A DNA stretch of 37,584 nt from Dokdonia sp. (GCA_020630915.1 JAHDIF010000015.1:131-37714); one strand, 5' to 3'; shown: positions 8,613 to 18,203, counted from the first letter of the stretch. A program made the numbers and translations. Notes: generated by a model not told the origin, from the letters alone.

Positions 8613-9896
8613 CTAGTCTGTAAAGATTTCTAAAATGCGTTCCATTTTCATGCCTCTAGACCCTTTGATAAGGATGGTGCATTTATTGGGAAGGTTGGAA
8701 GGATACGCTTTTGCGAAAGCATCATAACTCTCAAAAACATTTTGTTCGTCATTTTCTGGTGTAGATTTCCCAAATGATGGGCCCATGGCAAATACTTGTT
8801 TGATTCCAAGGGTATGCGCAAGATGGAGTATTTGTTGGTGCTCTTCTATTGCTCTTTTGCCTACTTCGAACATATCCCCTATAAAGGCTACCGTATGTTC
8901 TTTTTTTTGAAGGTGGAGGTTCTGAATTGCGGCGGCCATACTGGTAGGGTTGGCATTATAGGCATCTAGAATAATTTTATGTCTGCCCTTTGTTACTAGT
9001 TGAGAGCGGTTATTATCAGGAATATAGGACTCTAACCCTTTTTTTATTTGGTCTGGACCTACCTCAAAATGAGAACCCACTGCGGCTGCTACAGCAATGT
9101 TCGTAAAGTTATAAGCGCCAATAAGTTGAGTGGTAATGTGCTCGTTTTGATGCTTTATGCTAACGGTGGGATTTGCCTTTTCTAAAACAGTTGGATAATC
9201 ACTGTCTAAAGAGCCAAAGGTTTTAATGGTCTCTATACCTTTTGATTGTGTTACTTGTAAAGGGTCTTGGTCGTAAATAAAAGCTGTACCTTTCCTTTTT
9301 TTAAGATAGGTGTAGAGTTCACTCTTACCTTTAATAACTCCTTCAATGCCTCCAAAACCTTCTAAATGTGCTTTCCCAAAGTTGGTTATTAGGCCATAAT
9401 TGGGTTGGGCAATCTCGCATAGCGCTTCTATTTCTTTCTGATGATTTGCCCCCATTTCTACAATACCTATTTCTGTTTCGGCATTTAGAGACAATAATGT
9501 GAGTGGTACTCCTATGTGATTGTTATAATTTCCTTGTGTAGCGTATGTTTTGAATTTTTGTGATAGGACGGCATTGATAAGTTCTTTTGTGGTGGTTTTA
9601 CCATTGCTTCCTGTAAGACCAATGATAGGAATGTTTAGATAATTCCTATGGTAGGTGGCGAGCTCTTGCAGAGATTTTAATACATCTTTTACAAGTATTG
9701 TATCTTCATTTTTATACGTTTCTTCATCAATGACAGCTTTTAGGGCTCCTTGTTTTAAAGCTTGATGAGCAAATCTGTTACCATTAAAATTATCTCCTTT
9801 AAGAGCAAAATATAATTGCCCCGATTGTAAAGATCTAGTGTCGGTACAAACTCCTGTACTTTTTAAAAATAGGGAATGAAGTTCTGGTAGGCTCAT
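8613..9896 (-). CDS. murF: UDP-N-acetylmuramoyl-tripeptide--D-alanyl-D-alanine ligase
   Basis: A 427-aa Mur ligase that adds D-Ala-D-Ala to the UDP-MurNAc-tripeptide, the last cytoplasmic step of peptidoglycan precursor synthesis. The N-terminal UDP-binding domain contains DTRSLQSGQLYFALKG (~19-34). The ATP loop is LTGSNGKTTTKEL (~94-106), followed by EMGANHQKEIEALCEIAQPNYGLITNFG, and the C-terminal domain has LDAYNANPTSM and IGDMFEVG. Length is usual. It follows gldJ on the same strand, 58 bases away across a terminator, so it may have its own promoter. Residues 393-397 are AFAKA from a one-mismatch palindrome. Confidence 0.95.
   Translation of the reverse strand: MSLPELHSLFLKSTGVCTDTRSLQSGQLYFALKGDNFNGNRFAHQALKQGALKAVIDEETYKNEDTILVKDVLKSLQELATYHRNYLNIPIIGLTGSNGKTTTKELINAVLSQKFKTYATQGNYNNHIGVPLTLLSLNAETEIGIVEMGANHQKEIEALCEIAQPNYGLITNFGKAHLEGFGGIEGVIKGKSELYTYLKKRKGTAFIYDQDPLQVTQSKGIETIKTFGSLDSDYPTVLEKANPTVSIKHQNEHITTQLIGAYNFTNIAVAAAVGSHFEVGPDQIKKGLESYIPDNNRSQLVTKGRHKIILDAYNANPTSMAAAIQNLHLQKKEHTVAFIGDMFEVGKRAIEEHQQILHLAHTLGIKQVFAMGPSFGKSTPENDEQNVFESYDAFAKAYPSNLPNKCTILIKGSRGMKMERILEIFTD
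8706..8720. repeat. one-mismatch palindrome inside murF
   Basis: CGCTTTTGCGAAAGC differs from the perfect 14-mer by one base and still encodes AFAKA in the gene's frame (residues 393-397). Confidence 0.8.
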
Positions 9897-9910
9897 ATTT
9901 TGGGTATTAA

Positions 9911-9934
9911 AAAAGCCCTACGAATAGGGCTTTT
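9911..9934 (-). terminator. terminator of gldJ
   Basis: AAAAGCCCTA-CGAA-TAGGGCTTTT, a 10-bp stem with a CGAA tetraloop. On the minus strand it is followed by a T-run, placing it correctly 21 bases after the gldJ stop and before the murF start. Confidence 0.85.
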
Positions 9935-9954
9935 AAATATAAGTATCTTTTATA

Positions 9955-11619
9955 TTATCTCGCTGTTTTAGCTTTTCTAGATTTAGATCCTACTCTGGAC
10001 ATAGCACATCTAAAACCAATGTCGTCTGTTGCCATTCCTTGTGGTAAAAATCTTCTTTGTGCTGGATCTAACCAGTAAGCTCTATCTCTCCAAGAACCAC
10101 CTTTGTACACACGTACTTCATCATTGATGAGCGTGGTACGCTGGCTGGACTCATCATACTGACGATCTAACTTTCCAGAAGCACTATCTAAAGCTATAGA
10201 ATGTTTAGGAGAGTCATACATACGTTTACCAGCTTCTGAATCTTCTTCTTCATCATCAAACGATTCAAAATATCTTGTAGATCTTCTATCACCATCTCTG
10301 TAGTTACGGTTGTCACTGGTAGAGAACTGAGTTCTCATATACGTTTCATCGTCATCTACTGGAATTTGTAAAATTTCTCCTGGAAGATTTCTTGGTACTA
10401 TACTTCCATTTGCAAGAGTATCATACACAATAGAATCTACAGTTACTACTTTAACTTTTCCATCTTCTCCGATAGCATTTTTTGTGTAAACGTTTCCTCT
10501 GTAGTAATTAAAGTCATTAAACTCATCATCTACTATAGGTCTGTAAACATCTGCTACCCACTCTGCTACGTTACCAGCCATATCATAAAGACCAAAATCG
10601 TTAGGCTCGTAAGATTTAACTTCTGCAGTAATATCGGCATTATCGTCAGACCATCCTGCAATACCTCCGTAATCTCCATCGGCTTGCTTAAAGTTTGCTA
10701 AATGATCTCCACGAGTTCTTCTGCTATCTGATCTTGTATATGAACCATCCCAAGGATATTTCTTACGACCTCTATAAACATTATAACTTCTTAATTCAGA
10801 AAGACCTAAAGCTGCATATTCCCATTCTGCCTCTGTAGGTAGTCTGTACTTAGGTAAAAGAATTCCATCTTTACGCTGTACAAATATGTTTGTACTATCG
10901 TTACGTTTCATTCGAGACTCACTCGCTCTTCCTCCTCTTGCAAGACTATCACTACCGCCATAGGTAACAGACGGTGCGTTCAAGTAGGTTTCAGTGTCAA
11001 AAGTAGAAGATGCATCTACATCATTTCTTGCACCACGTGCGGTAAATCCTTTTTCTTCTAGTATTAACTCATTAACACGGTTAGATCTCCAATCAGAAAA
11101 CTCTACAGCCTGTAACCAGTTTACTCCTACAACAGGATAGTTTGCATATGCAGGGTGACGCAGGTAGTTCTCAGTCATTGTTTCGTTAAAACCTAAGCGG
11201 TTTCTCCAAACAAGAGTGTCAGGAAGTGCTCCTTTATAAATATTTTTGTAGTTATCTTCTTCTGGGGGAAACACTTTTTTAAGCCAGTCAAGGTATTCTA
11301 GATACATTACATTGGTTACTTCAGTTTCGTCGATGTAAAAAGACTGCACATGCTGTTGGTTAGGAGTGTTATTCCAGTCGTGCATAACATCATCTTGAAC
11401 TTTACCCATTGTGAAGGTTCCACCTTCAACAAAGACGAGTCCAGGGCCTGTTTCTTGTTCTTGATAATCTGTGTTTGCTTTAAAACCTCCGTTTTTGCCG
11501 TCGATTGACCAACCAGTTCCTCTAGAACTGTTTTTGTAATCATTTGATTTGCTACAACTCGTTACAGTGAGAGTTACTGCAACGAAAGCAAGCATTTTTA
11601 ATGCAAGATTTAGTTTCAT
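9955..11619 (-). CDS. gldJ: gliding motility lipoprotein GldJ
   Basis: A 554-aa lipoprotein. The signal peptide ends in a lipobox TVTSC with Cys22. The body is a formylglycine-generating-enzyme-like (SUMF1) fold: VEGGTFTMGKVQDD, FYIDETEVTNVMYLEYLDWL, YPVVGVNWLQAVEFSDWR, RLPTEAEWEYAA, NDFGLYDMAGNVAEWVADVY and VYKGGSWRDRAYWLDPAQRRF. GldJ is a known essential component for flavobacterial gliding and the T9SS, thought to act in the cell envelope, not as an enzyme. It diverges from porU, the same arrangement as in Flavobacterium johnsoniae. The many inserted polar segments (such as the DDEEEDSEAG acidic run) are usual for GldJ. Confidence 0.95.
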   Translation of the reverse strand: MKLNLALKMLAFVAVTLTVTSCSKSNDYKNSSRGTGWSIDGKNGGFKANTDYQEQETGPGLVFVEGGTFTMGKVQDDVMHDWNNTPNQQHVQSFYIDETEVTNVMYLEYLDWLKKVFPPEEDNYKNIYKGALPDTLVWRNRLGFNETMTENYLRHPAYANYPVVGVNWLQAVEFSDWRSNRVNELILEEKGFTARGARNDVDASSTFDTETYLNAPSVTYGGSDSLARGGRASESRMKRNDSTNIFVQRKDGILLPKYRLPTEAEWEYAALGLSELRSYNVYRGRKKYPWDGSYTRSDSRRTRGDHLANFKQADGDYGGIAGWSDDNADITAEVKSYEPNDFGLYDMAGNVAEWVADVYRPIVDDEFNDFNYYRGNVYTKNAIGEDGKVKVVTVDSIVYDTLANGSIVPRNLPGEILQIPVDDDETYMRTQFSTSDNRNYRDGDRRSTRYFESFDDEEEDSEAGKRMYDSPKHSIALDSASGKLDRQYDESSQRTTLINDEVRVYKGGSWRDRAYWLDPAQRRFLPQGMATDDIGFRCAMSRVGSKSRKAKTAR

Positions 11620-11646
11620 GGGTATTCGCTTATGTACATTTGGGAT

Positions 11647-11677
11647 TGCAATATAATAATTAAGAACTAATTGTCAA
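11647..11677 (-). promoter_or_regulatory. candidate gldJ promoter
   Basis: Read on the minus strand: TTGACAA (11671-11677), then a 15-base gap and TATATTGCA (11647-11655), close to but not exactly the flavobacterial TTG / TAnnTTTG pattern. It lies 28 bases upstream of the gldJ ATG. Confidence 0.4.
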
Positions 11678-11816
11678 CAGTTAAAACTTATTTAATACAG
11701 TAATCACAAAATTTTTAGTGGTTAAGGTTAACTCATAGGTAACGACTGTTTTTGTACTTTAGTATTAAGGTATTAAAAAAAATATAAAATTTAATTTAGG
11801 ATTCATACTATCAAAG

Positions 11817-11824
11817 TACCTTTG
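11817..11824 (+). promoter_or_regulatory. porU promoter -7 motif TACCTTTG
   Basis: Exact match to TAnnTTTG, 12 bases before the porU ATG at 11837. The -33 region offers only TTTA at 11795-11798. The predicted leader would be only a few bases long. Confidence 0.55.
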
Positions 11825-11836
11825 GCGTTTGCTTAA

Positions 11837-14800
11837 ATGATGAGAAGACTTATACCTTTAATCGCGTTGCTCACGTTTGCGAATATTTGGTCCCAGCAAA
11901 AGCCCTTAATACTTGATTGGGACCAGCTGGTAACCTTGCAGAGTGGGGAGCTCTTGTTAAATGAGAAGTATTTGACCAAGGATCAAGAGGATCAAGCAAT
12001 TACTTACATGGAGCAATGGGAGGTTGCAGGTTCTTTTCAATTTCAAAATGTACAGATTGCTTCTGTGTCTTATGAATCTATCCCAGCAGAGGTATTGTCT
12101 AAACTCGAAAAAAGTACAATACCGTCTTCGTTAAAATTTAGACTAAATTCTAGTAAAGCCCGTAATACAAATTATGCGGTCTTAGAAATGAATCCTTTTG
12201 TAAAGGATAATGGGCAATATAAAAGAGTAAAAGAGATTCGTTTTGAGTATGCTTTCGCGAAAGCGCAAACCCAGCAAAGCGCCTTGCCTATCTCAAATTC
12301 TTTACTTGCCACAGGCAGCTACTATAAGTTTTATGTAGAAAAAACGGGAGTACATCGTATAACACGCAATTTTATGCAAGATTTAGGGATGTCTCTTAAC
12401 GGTATTGATCCCTCTAAAATTAAGGTGTATGGATACGGAGGCTCGCCTCTGCCTTTACTGAATAGCGATAACACTCTTTTTGACCTTAGAGAAATCCCTA
12501 TTAAGGTAGTGGGAGGAGAAGATGGTTCTTTTAATGGAAATGATCACGTGCTATTTTATGGTGAAAGCACGAGGAAATTGCACGAGGAGTTAGATACTCA
12601 CGTAAATCCCTATGCAGACAGGTCTTACTATTATATAACTACGGGAGGAACTAATGGGTTGCGTGTAGCACCTATGGTAGAGCCAGGAGGAACCCCAACC
12701 ACTACATTTACAACTTTTGATGACTATCAGTTTTATGAAGAAGATATCAATAGTCTGGTAAAGGTTGGTAGAAGATGGTTTGGTGAAGAGTTTTCTTTTG
12801 AGAATGAACAGTCGTTCGATTTTACATTTCCTAATCCAGCTGTAGGTCAAATGGCAACATTAAAGGTTGTAGCTGCTGCAGTTTCTGAGTCTGTAACCTC
12901 CTTTGATGTCGCTGTAAATGGGGGTAATGTAGGTTCAATAAGTATTGGTGCCATAGGAGCAACCGTACTGGCCAGAGACAACGAGTTGGTTGTAGAAATT
13001 CCTGCGCCATCTCCAGAGACTACGATTACCCTAACCTATAATAATAGCGGAAACCCTGCAAGTTCAGGATATCTAGATTACATAAGCTTAGAAGTGCCAA
13101 GAGGGTTACAAGGCACAGGAGAGCAAGTGGCTTTTAAAAATAATCAAAGTGCTGTTTTGGATGGAGTAGGATCTTATGTTTTTACGAACGCCAGTGAGTA
13201 CTCAGAAATTTGGGATGTTACGGATCAAGCAGCAATTTCTTCATTTATCAATGAAGGAGGCCAGAGTAGTATGAGTTTTAAAGCTTCGTTAGGGACGTTG
13301 AGGTCTTATGTTGCGATCACTTCTAGTGATTACTTTACTCCTCAAAGAGAAGGAGGTAGTGCACTTGTAGCAAATCAAAATATTAAGGGTACGATTTTTA
13401 ATAATGCCAGCGGGCAATTTGAAGATGTAGATTATTTAATGATTAGTGGTCAAGCATTGCTTCCTCAAGCACAAAAACTTGCACAGCATAATAGAGATGT
13501 GCGTGGCCTTAACGTTAAGGTAGTGACGCTAGATGCTATTTATGAAGAATTTGGCGGAGGTAAACAAGATATTGGGGCTATTAGAAATTTAGTGAAATAT
13601 GTGTATGATAATGCTTCTAATGATTCAGAGCGATTAAAATACTTGTGTCTTTTTGGAGATACTTCTGTAGACTATAAAGATAGGTTGATAGGTAATAATA
13701 ATATCGTTCCCACCTTTCACGCGTTTAGTAGCTTTAGTCTTGTTAATTCATTTATGTCTGATGATTTTTATGGATGTCTAGACCCAAGTGAAGGAAGATT
13801 GATAGGATCTGATAAGTTAGATATTGCTGTAGGAAGAATTCTAGCAGACACGCCAGAACTTGCAAATACGGTAGTAGATAAAATTATAGCGTATGACGCT
13901 AGAGACTCTTATGGTAGATGGCGCAATAATTTTGTGCTCATATCCGATGATGCAGACGAGCCAGGAGCAGCTCATTTTGAGCTACAAGTAAATCTGGATG
14001 CTTTAGGTGATGAGATAGAGAATCAAAAACCATTTATAAATGTAACAAAAATACATGCAGATTCTTTTCAGCAAGAATCTTCGGCTGGTGGTGATCGTTA
14101 TCCGCAAGTAAATGACGCTATTTCAAATGCCATAGAAGTAGGAGCGCTTGTGGTTACGTACTTAGGTCACGGAGGTGAAGAGTTATTATCCTCAGAGGCC
14201 ATAGTAACTCAAAATACCATTAATGATTTGATAAATGAGGAAAGACTTCCCTTGTTGGTTACGGTTACTTGTGAGTTTACAAAATTTGATAATCCTTTAA
14301 GACCTACTGGTGGAGAAGGTTTTATATGGAGTCAAGAAGGAGGTGTTGTTGGTGCGGTAGCAACAACAAGAGAAATAACGGTGACCTTGGGAGTGAATTT
14401 TAATGATGCACTCGCTGCGCAGTTATTTTCCTTTGGGACAAATGATATTGTGAGTGTTGCAGAAAATGTGAGAGTCTCAAAAAATGCCATTTCAGATTCT
14501 AGAAGGAGAGTGATTTTTTTTCTGGGAGATCCGGCAATGACACTCGCATTCCCCTCACCAGATATTAGACTGACGGCAATTAATGATGTTCCTGTAACTT
14601 CAGAACTTCCTAATTTACGAGCCTTAGATAGAATTAAAGTAAATGGAGTAGTGACAAGTGAACTTGGTCAAGTTATTTCTAATTATACAGGAACTCTTGC
14701 GGTAACTCTTTATGATAAGGATATTCAAAGGCAAACTTTGGGGAATGATGGAACTACAGATCCGAATACGGGAGAATTGCTATTGTTGGACTTTAAAACG

Positions 14801-15661
14801 CTAGGGGCTGTTTTGTACAGAGGGCAAGCATCAGTTACAAATGGACAATTTGAGTTTGAGTTTGTAATGCCTAGGGACACAGCGATCCCTTTAGGAAATG
14901 GTAGGCTTAATTTTTATTCAGAAAGATTTGGTGTCTTAGAAGATCAGACGGGCGTTAATAAAGACATAATTATTGGGGGGCTTAATGAAAATGCACCTCC
15001 AGATAATCTAGGGCCTACAATACAACTTTTTATGAACGACGAGAACTTTGTGAATGGAGGTATAACAAATGATTCTCCCATCATCTTAGCAAAGTTAGAA
15101 GATGAAAATGGGATCAATACAGCAAGTGGTATAGGTCATGATATTGTTGCCATAATAGACGGAGATGAGACAAACCCTCTTATAATGAATGACTTTTACG
15201 AGAGTGATATAGATGATTTTATGCGAGGAACAGTCACTAGAAAAATTAGAAATTTAGAGGAAGGACCTCATACACTTACGTTTAAGGCATGGGATGTGTA
15301 CAATAATTCTTCTACTGCAGAGCTGCAATTTGTAGTAGTAGGAGATGGAGATCTTAAACTAGAAAATGTTCTCAATTATCCTAATCCTTTTGTGAATTAT
15401 ACGGAGTTTTGGTTTAACCATAATCGTGCTCTTGAGCCCTTAGATGTTCAAATTCAAATTTTTACGGTGAGCGGAAAGGTTGTAAAAACGATCAATCAAA
15501 CAGTACTAAATGAAGGGTTTTTATCGCGCGATATTACGTGGGATGGGTTGGATGATTTTGGTCAAGCGATAGGAAAAGGAGTCTATGTATATAAGATAAC
15601 TGTCAAATCTACGTTAACCAACAAGCGAGTAGAGAAGTATGAAAAGCTCGTGATACTATAA
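11837..15661 (+). CDS. porU: type IX secretion C-terminal signal peptidase PorU
   Basis: A 1274-aa gingipain-like (peptidase C25) surface protease that removes the C-terminal sorting domain of T9SS cargo and transfers the cargo to its anchor. Signal peptide ~1-19. The N-terminal half holds beta domains, followed by the C25 catalytic domain with LFGDTSVDY, the catalytic His in YLGHGGEE (H778) and Cys in TVTCEF (C812). The end carries a FlgD-like/T9SS-type C-terminal domain (NYPNPFVN... to KGVYVYKITV). Next to porV downstream and divergent from gldJ, the known conserved arrangement. Residues 139-143 are AFAKA from a perfect palindrome in the N-terminal region. ATG 11837 and ATG 11840 are both possible starts. 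Confidence 0.95.
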   Translation: MMRRLIPLIALLTFANIWSQQKPLILDWDQLVTLQSGELLLNEKYLTKDQEDQAITYMEQWEVAGSFQFQNVQIASVSYESIPAEVLSKLEKSTIPSSLKFRLNSSKARNTNYAVLEMNPFVKDNGQYKRVKEIRFEYAFAKAQTQQSALPISNSLLATGSYYKFYVEKTGVHRITRNFMQDLGMSLNGIDPSKIKVYGYGGSPLPLLNSDNTLFDLREIPIKVVGGEDGSFNGNDHVLFYGESTRKLHEELDTHVNPYADRSYYYITTGGTNGLRVAPMVEPGGTPTTTFTTFDDYQFYEEDINSLVKVGRRWFGEEFSFENEQSFDFTFPNPAVGQMATLKVVAAAVSESVTSFDVAVNGGNVGSISIGAIGATVLARDNELVVEIPAPSPETTITLTYNNSGNPASSGYLDYISLEVPRGLQGTGEQVAFKNNQSAVLDGVGSYVFTNASEYSEIWDVTDQAAISSFINEGGQSSMSFKASLGTLRSYVAITSSDYFTPQREGGSALVANQNIKGTIFNNASGQFEDVDYLMISGQALLPQAQKLAQHNRDVRGLNVKVVTLDAIYEEFGGGKQDIGAIRNLVKYVYDNASNDSERLKYLCLFGDTSVDYKDRLIGNNNIVPTFHAFSSFSLVNSFMSDDFYGCLDPSEGRLIGSDKLDIAVGRILADTPELANTVVDKIIAYDARDSYGRWRNNFVLISDDADEPGAAHFELQVNLDALGDEIENQKPFINVTKIHADSFQQESSAGGDRYPQVNDAISNAIEVGALVVTYLGHGGEELLSSEAIVTQNTINDLINEERLPLLVTVTCEFTKFDNPLRPTGGEGFIWSQEGGVVGAVATTREITVTLGVNFNDALAAQLFSFGTNDIVSVAENVRVSKNAISDSRRRVIFFLGDPAMTLAFPSPDIRLTAINDVPVTSELPNLRALDRIKVNGVVTSELGQVISNYTGTLAVTLYDKDIQRQTLGNDGTTDPNTGELLLLDFKTLGAVLYRGQASVTNGQFEFEFVMPRDTAIPLGNGRLNFYSERFGVLEDQTGVNKDIIIGGLNENAPPDNLGPTIQLFMNDENFVNGGITNDSPIILAKLEDENGINTASGIGHDIVAIIDGDETNPLIMNDFYESDIDDFMRGTVTRKIRNLEEGPHTLTFKAWDVYNNSSTAELQFVVVGDGDLKLENVLNYPNPFVNYTEFWFNHNRALEPLDVQIQIFTVSGKVVKTINQTVLNEGFLSRDITWDGLDDFGQAIGKGVYVYKITVKSTLTNKRVEKYEKLVIL
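12251..12264. repeat. palindrome GCTTTCGCGAAAGC inside porU
   Basis: Perfect copy, encoding AFAKA at PorU residues 139-143. Confidence 0.95.
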
Positions 15662-15681
15662 ATAAAAAAGTATAAAAAGTC

Positions 15682-15689
15682 TATATTTG
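15682..15689 (+). promoter_or_regulatory. porV promoter -7 motif TATATTTG
   Basis: Exact TAnnTTTG match in the 46-base gap between porU and porV, 18 bases before the porV ATG at 15708. No clear -33 TTTG is visible. It suggests porV can be expressed separately from porU. Confidence 0.5.
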
Positions 15690-15707
15690 TTTAAATCAAT
15701 ATTTTTT

Positions 15708-16853
15708 ATGAAGAAAGTTATTTTGCTGTGTTTGGGAGCTTATGTTGCCTTTTCTGGAACCTTAAAAGCTCAGGATGAAACAAATACAATTACAACGGCA
15801 GTGCCATTTTTGAATATTGCAGGAGATGCAAGAGCATCAGGAATGGGAGAGCAGGGAGTAGCGACGAGTCCAGATGTATATGGAGTACAGTGGAATCCTG
15901 CAAAATTAGCCTTTCTTGATAGGAAGCACAATGTAGGAGTAAACTACTCTCCTTATTTGCAACAACTTGTAGATGATATAGGTATAGGTAATCTATCATA
16001 TGCTAACAGAATTAATGAGAAAAGTGCCTTTGGAGCAAGTTTGCGCTATTTTGGACTGGGTACGATTACAACAACAACAGGGCCAGATGATCCAGGTGTA
16101 GATATACAGCCTAATGAATTTATAGTAGATGTAACGTATGCTCTCAAATTGGATGAAAGGTTTTCTATGGCTGTTTCTGGGCGTTACTTACGCAGTGATT
16201 TAAGAATACAACAGATAGATCAAGATGCATCTGCTGCGAGTTCTTTTGGTGTAGATATTTCTGGATACTACCAGTCTGAAGAAGTTGTTTATAACACCTT
16301 TGACGGTAGATGGAGAGCCGGCTTTAATATCTCTAATATTGGGCCAAAGGTTAGATATGATACCTCTGGACAAGAAGATTTTATTCCTACCAACCTAAAG
16401 CTAGGAGGTGGATTTGATTTTATACTAGATAGTTATAACAAGGTATTTGTAGGATTAGAATTTAATAAATTACTAGTGCCTACACCGCCTATTAGAGACG
16501 AAGATGGAAATGTAATTGCAGGTAAAGATGATGATGTAAGTTTCTTTTCAGGTATTTTTCAATCTTTTGGTGATGCGCCAGATGGATTTAGTGAAGAAAT
16601 TAAGGAAGTTACATGGTCCTTAGCGACAGAGTATACGTATGACGATGTTTTTTCTTTACGCCTTGGATATTTTAATGAAAGTGATATCAAGGGTGCGAGA
16701 AAGTTTGCCACTTTAGGGGCAGGATTTGAGTATAGTTCTATAGATATCGATCTCTCGTATCTTTTCTCTACAGGTTCTGTAAGAAGTCCGCTAGAGAACA
16801 CGCTGCGATTTGGGCTTACCTTCAAGTTTGGCGATGAGTACGATGAGTATTAG
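15708..16853 (+). CDS. porV: type IX secretion outer-membrane protein PorV
   Basis: A 381-aa outer membrane barrel (FadL-like PorV/LptO) that shuttles T9SS cargo from the translocon to the PorU attachment complex. I chose ATG 15708 (MKKVILLCLG, a proper signal peptide cleaved near LKAQ) over the upstream TTG frame at 15687. Family marks are TAVPFLNIAGDARASGMGEQGVATSPDVYGVQWNPAKLAF near the N-terminus, alternating barrel strands, and an end of LRFGLTFKFGDEYDEY. Immediately follows porU, its functional partner. Confidence 0.93.
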   Translation: MKKVILLCLGAYVAFSGTLKAQDETNTITTAVPFLNIAGDARASGMGEQGVATSPDVYGVQWNPAKLAFLDRKHNVGVNYSPYLQQLVDDIGIGNLSYANRINEKSAFGASLRYFGLGTITTTTGPDDPGVDIQPNEFIVDVTYALKLDERFSMAVSGRYLRSDLRIQQIDQDASAASSFGVDISGYYQSEEVVYNTFDGRWRAGFNISNIGPKVRYDTSGQEDFIPTNLKLGGGFDFILDSYNKVFVGLEFNKLLVPTPPIRDEDGNVIAGKDDDVSFFSGIFQSFGDAPDGFSEEIKEVTWSLATEYTYDDVFSLRLGYFNESDIKGARKFATLGAGFEYSSIDIDLSYLFSTGSVRSPLENTLRFGLTFKFGDEYDEY

Positions 16854-16884
16854 ATCACTTAAAAGTAGTATTTTGTATGCTATT

Positions 16885-16898
16885 GCTTTCGCGAAAGC
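16885..16898. repeat. palindrome GCTTTCGCGAAAGC between porV and cdd
   Basis: Perfect intergenic copy, 7 bases upstream of the cdd ATG. It does not carry the GTGAATCT flank seen in the long elements. Confidence 0.95.
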
Positions 16899-16905
16899 GT
16901 AACTT

Positions 16906-17388
16906 ATGAAAAAAATAAAGATAGAATCGTTTCTGGAAGTGTATCCTAGTATAAAGGAGCTCCCAGAAACGATTTTTTCTTTAATGCAATCTGCCATTGC
17001 GGCAAGAGATAAAGCATATGCACCCTATTCTGACTTTACGGTGGGAGCAGCCTTACTTTTAGATAACGGAGAGGTGATTGCTGGAAGTAACCAAGAAAAC
17101 GCTTCATATCCCTCAGGCCTTTGCGCAGAGCGTACTGCGATATATTATGCAGGAGCCACTTTTCCAGGTGTCTCGATACGTTCTATAGCCATAAGTGCAA
17201 AATCACGAATAAAGCCTACGCTTACGCCTATTCCTCCTTGTGGTGCTTGTAGGCAAGCCATTGCCGAATATGAAATAAAGCAGGGGACTCCAATAGCGCT
17301 TTATTTTATGGGTGAGGAGGGAGAAGTAGTAAAAAGTGATTCTCTTGAGAATTTATTACCACTACTTTTTACTTCAAAATATTTGTAA
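16906..17388 (+). CDS. cdd: cytidine deaminase
   Basis: A 160-aa homotetrameric-type cytidine deaminase converting (deoxy)cytidine to (deoxy)uridine for pyrimidine salvage in the cytoplasm. Zn ligands are C73 in the CAE motif, with catalytic E75, and C112/C115 in PPCGACRQ. YAPYSDFTVGAAL (38-50) and NQENASYPSGLCAERTA (62-77) are canonical. Third in the porU-porV-cdd row; the 52-base gap contains a palindromic repeat. Functional link to secretion is not implied. Confidence 0.95.
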   Translation: MKKIKIESFLEVYPSIKELPETIFSLMQSAIAARDKAYAPYSDFTVGAALLLDNGEVIAGSNQENASYPSGLCAERTAIYYAGATFPGVSIRSIAISAKSRIKPTLTPIPPCGACRQAIAEYEIKQGTPIALYFMGEEGEVVKSDSLENLLPLLFTSKYL

Positions 17389-17400
17389 GATTAAATTTAA

Positions 17401-17416
17401 GAGAGACCATTCTCTC
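17401..17416. terminator. small hairpin between convergent cdd and DUF721 genes
   Basis: GAGAGA-CCAT-TCTCTC, a perfect 6-bp stem in the convergent gap. There is no proper T-run on either strand, so a terminator role is uncertain. Confidence 0.3.
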
Positions 17417-17439
17417 GGGATGATGATGTTTTAATGAGA

Positions 17440-17730
17440 CTAGCGTAGTATTAGTTTTTTTACAACTTCTCTGCCTAAGGATTCATTGAGTCGTTGTATA
17501 ATTTGTACTTTCCCATAACTAAGTTCTTCTCTAAAAACGGAAGAGTTTAAATTTATATATAGCGTTTCTCTGTCAAAGCGTAGGGAGGTCGTGTAACTTT
17601 TAAAAGCTGGGTTTAATGCATACCAAGCTTCTGCGACATCTACCTTATCTATTCCTTTCTTTAATTTGTTCTTATCTACAAATTCGCCTAGTGCATCACT
17701 TAAAGAGATAGGGTCTGTGTTTCTTTTCAT
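17440..17730 (-). CDS. DUF721 / DciA-like protein
   Basis: A 96-aa protein of the DUF721 family: N-terminal SLSDALGEFVDKNKLKKGIDKVDVAEAWYAL, a RETLYINLNSSVFREELSYGK core and C-terminal LGREVVKKLIL. DUF721 is the core of DciA, the widespread bacterial replicative-helicase operator, and short versions like this occur beside recF in Bacteroidota. A DNA-replication role is therefore likely but inferred. Its ATG overlaps the TGA of the preceding lipoprotein gene by 4 bases, implying translational coupling. Confidence 0.8.
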   Translation of the reverse strand: MKRNTDPISLSDALGEFVDKNKLKKGIDKVDVAEAWYALNPAFKSYTTSLRFDRETLYINLNSSVFREELSYGKVQIIQRLNESLGREVVKKLILR

Positions 17731-18164
17731 CCTTCATTAAGTGTTAGTGGTTCGTATCTTCTATAGGTATAGATGTAGTTGTCTTTATTTTTGAGGATAA
17801 GTTGTATAGCGCTAATGGAGATAATCTCTTCTTCCCAAGTGTCAAATTCCGTACTATATTTAAGTACAACCGTATTTTCTCGAACTTCAATATCAATATT
17901 TTGACTAGATTGGGATGTGGTGAAGTTTCCGTTTAGGTCTGGTTGCACTTTTTTTCGAACACCTTTTCCTTCTTGAGTGATTTCAAAAAAATCAATATTT
18001 TGACTTATACTATATTCTTTAGTTGAGCCGTGGCTATTTTCTATTTGGGCAATTTCCCAATACCCATTGAGTAGCGCTACCTGCTTTTCTGGAGATATGT
18101 GTGTGCATCCTATTACAAAAAGTGCTAGAAATAGATATATACTATGTCGTTTTGTTATTGTCAT
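17727..18164 (-). CDS. lipocalin-like lipoprotein
   Basis: A 145-aa putative lipoprotein. I placed the start at ATG 18164 rather than the longer frame from 18191 because MTITKRHSIYLFLALFVIGC then gives a clean lipoprotein signal with a lipobox Cys. The mature part starts NGYWEIAQIE and alternates strands (GKGVRKKVQPDL, ENTVVLKYSTEFDTWEEEI, YIYTYRRYEPL), like the lipocalin-like domains common in Bacteroidota. Lies between recF and DUF721 in one transcription unit. Ligand and role unknown. Confidence 0.7.
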   Translation of the reverse strand: MTITKRHSIYLFLALFVIGCTHISPEKQVALLNGYWEIAQIENSHGSTKEYSISQNIDFFEITQEGKGVRKKVQPDLNGNFTTSQSSQNIDIEVRENTVVLKYSTEFDTWEEEIISISAIQLILKNKDNYIYTYRRYEPLTLNEG

Positions 18165-18203
18165 ACCGTGTGTAGAAATGTAAAAGTACAATAAGTGTAT
18201 GTT

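Noticed and set aside
9955-11619. gldJ as a sulfatase-modifying (formylglycine-generating) enzyme
   Set aside because: The SUMF1-like fold is present, but the lipoprotein signal, polar insertions and divergent porU-porV neighbours identify GldJ.
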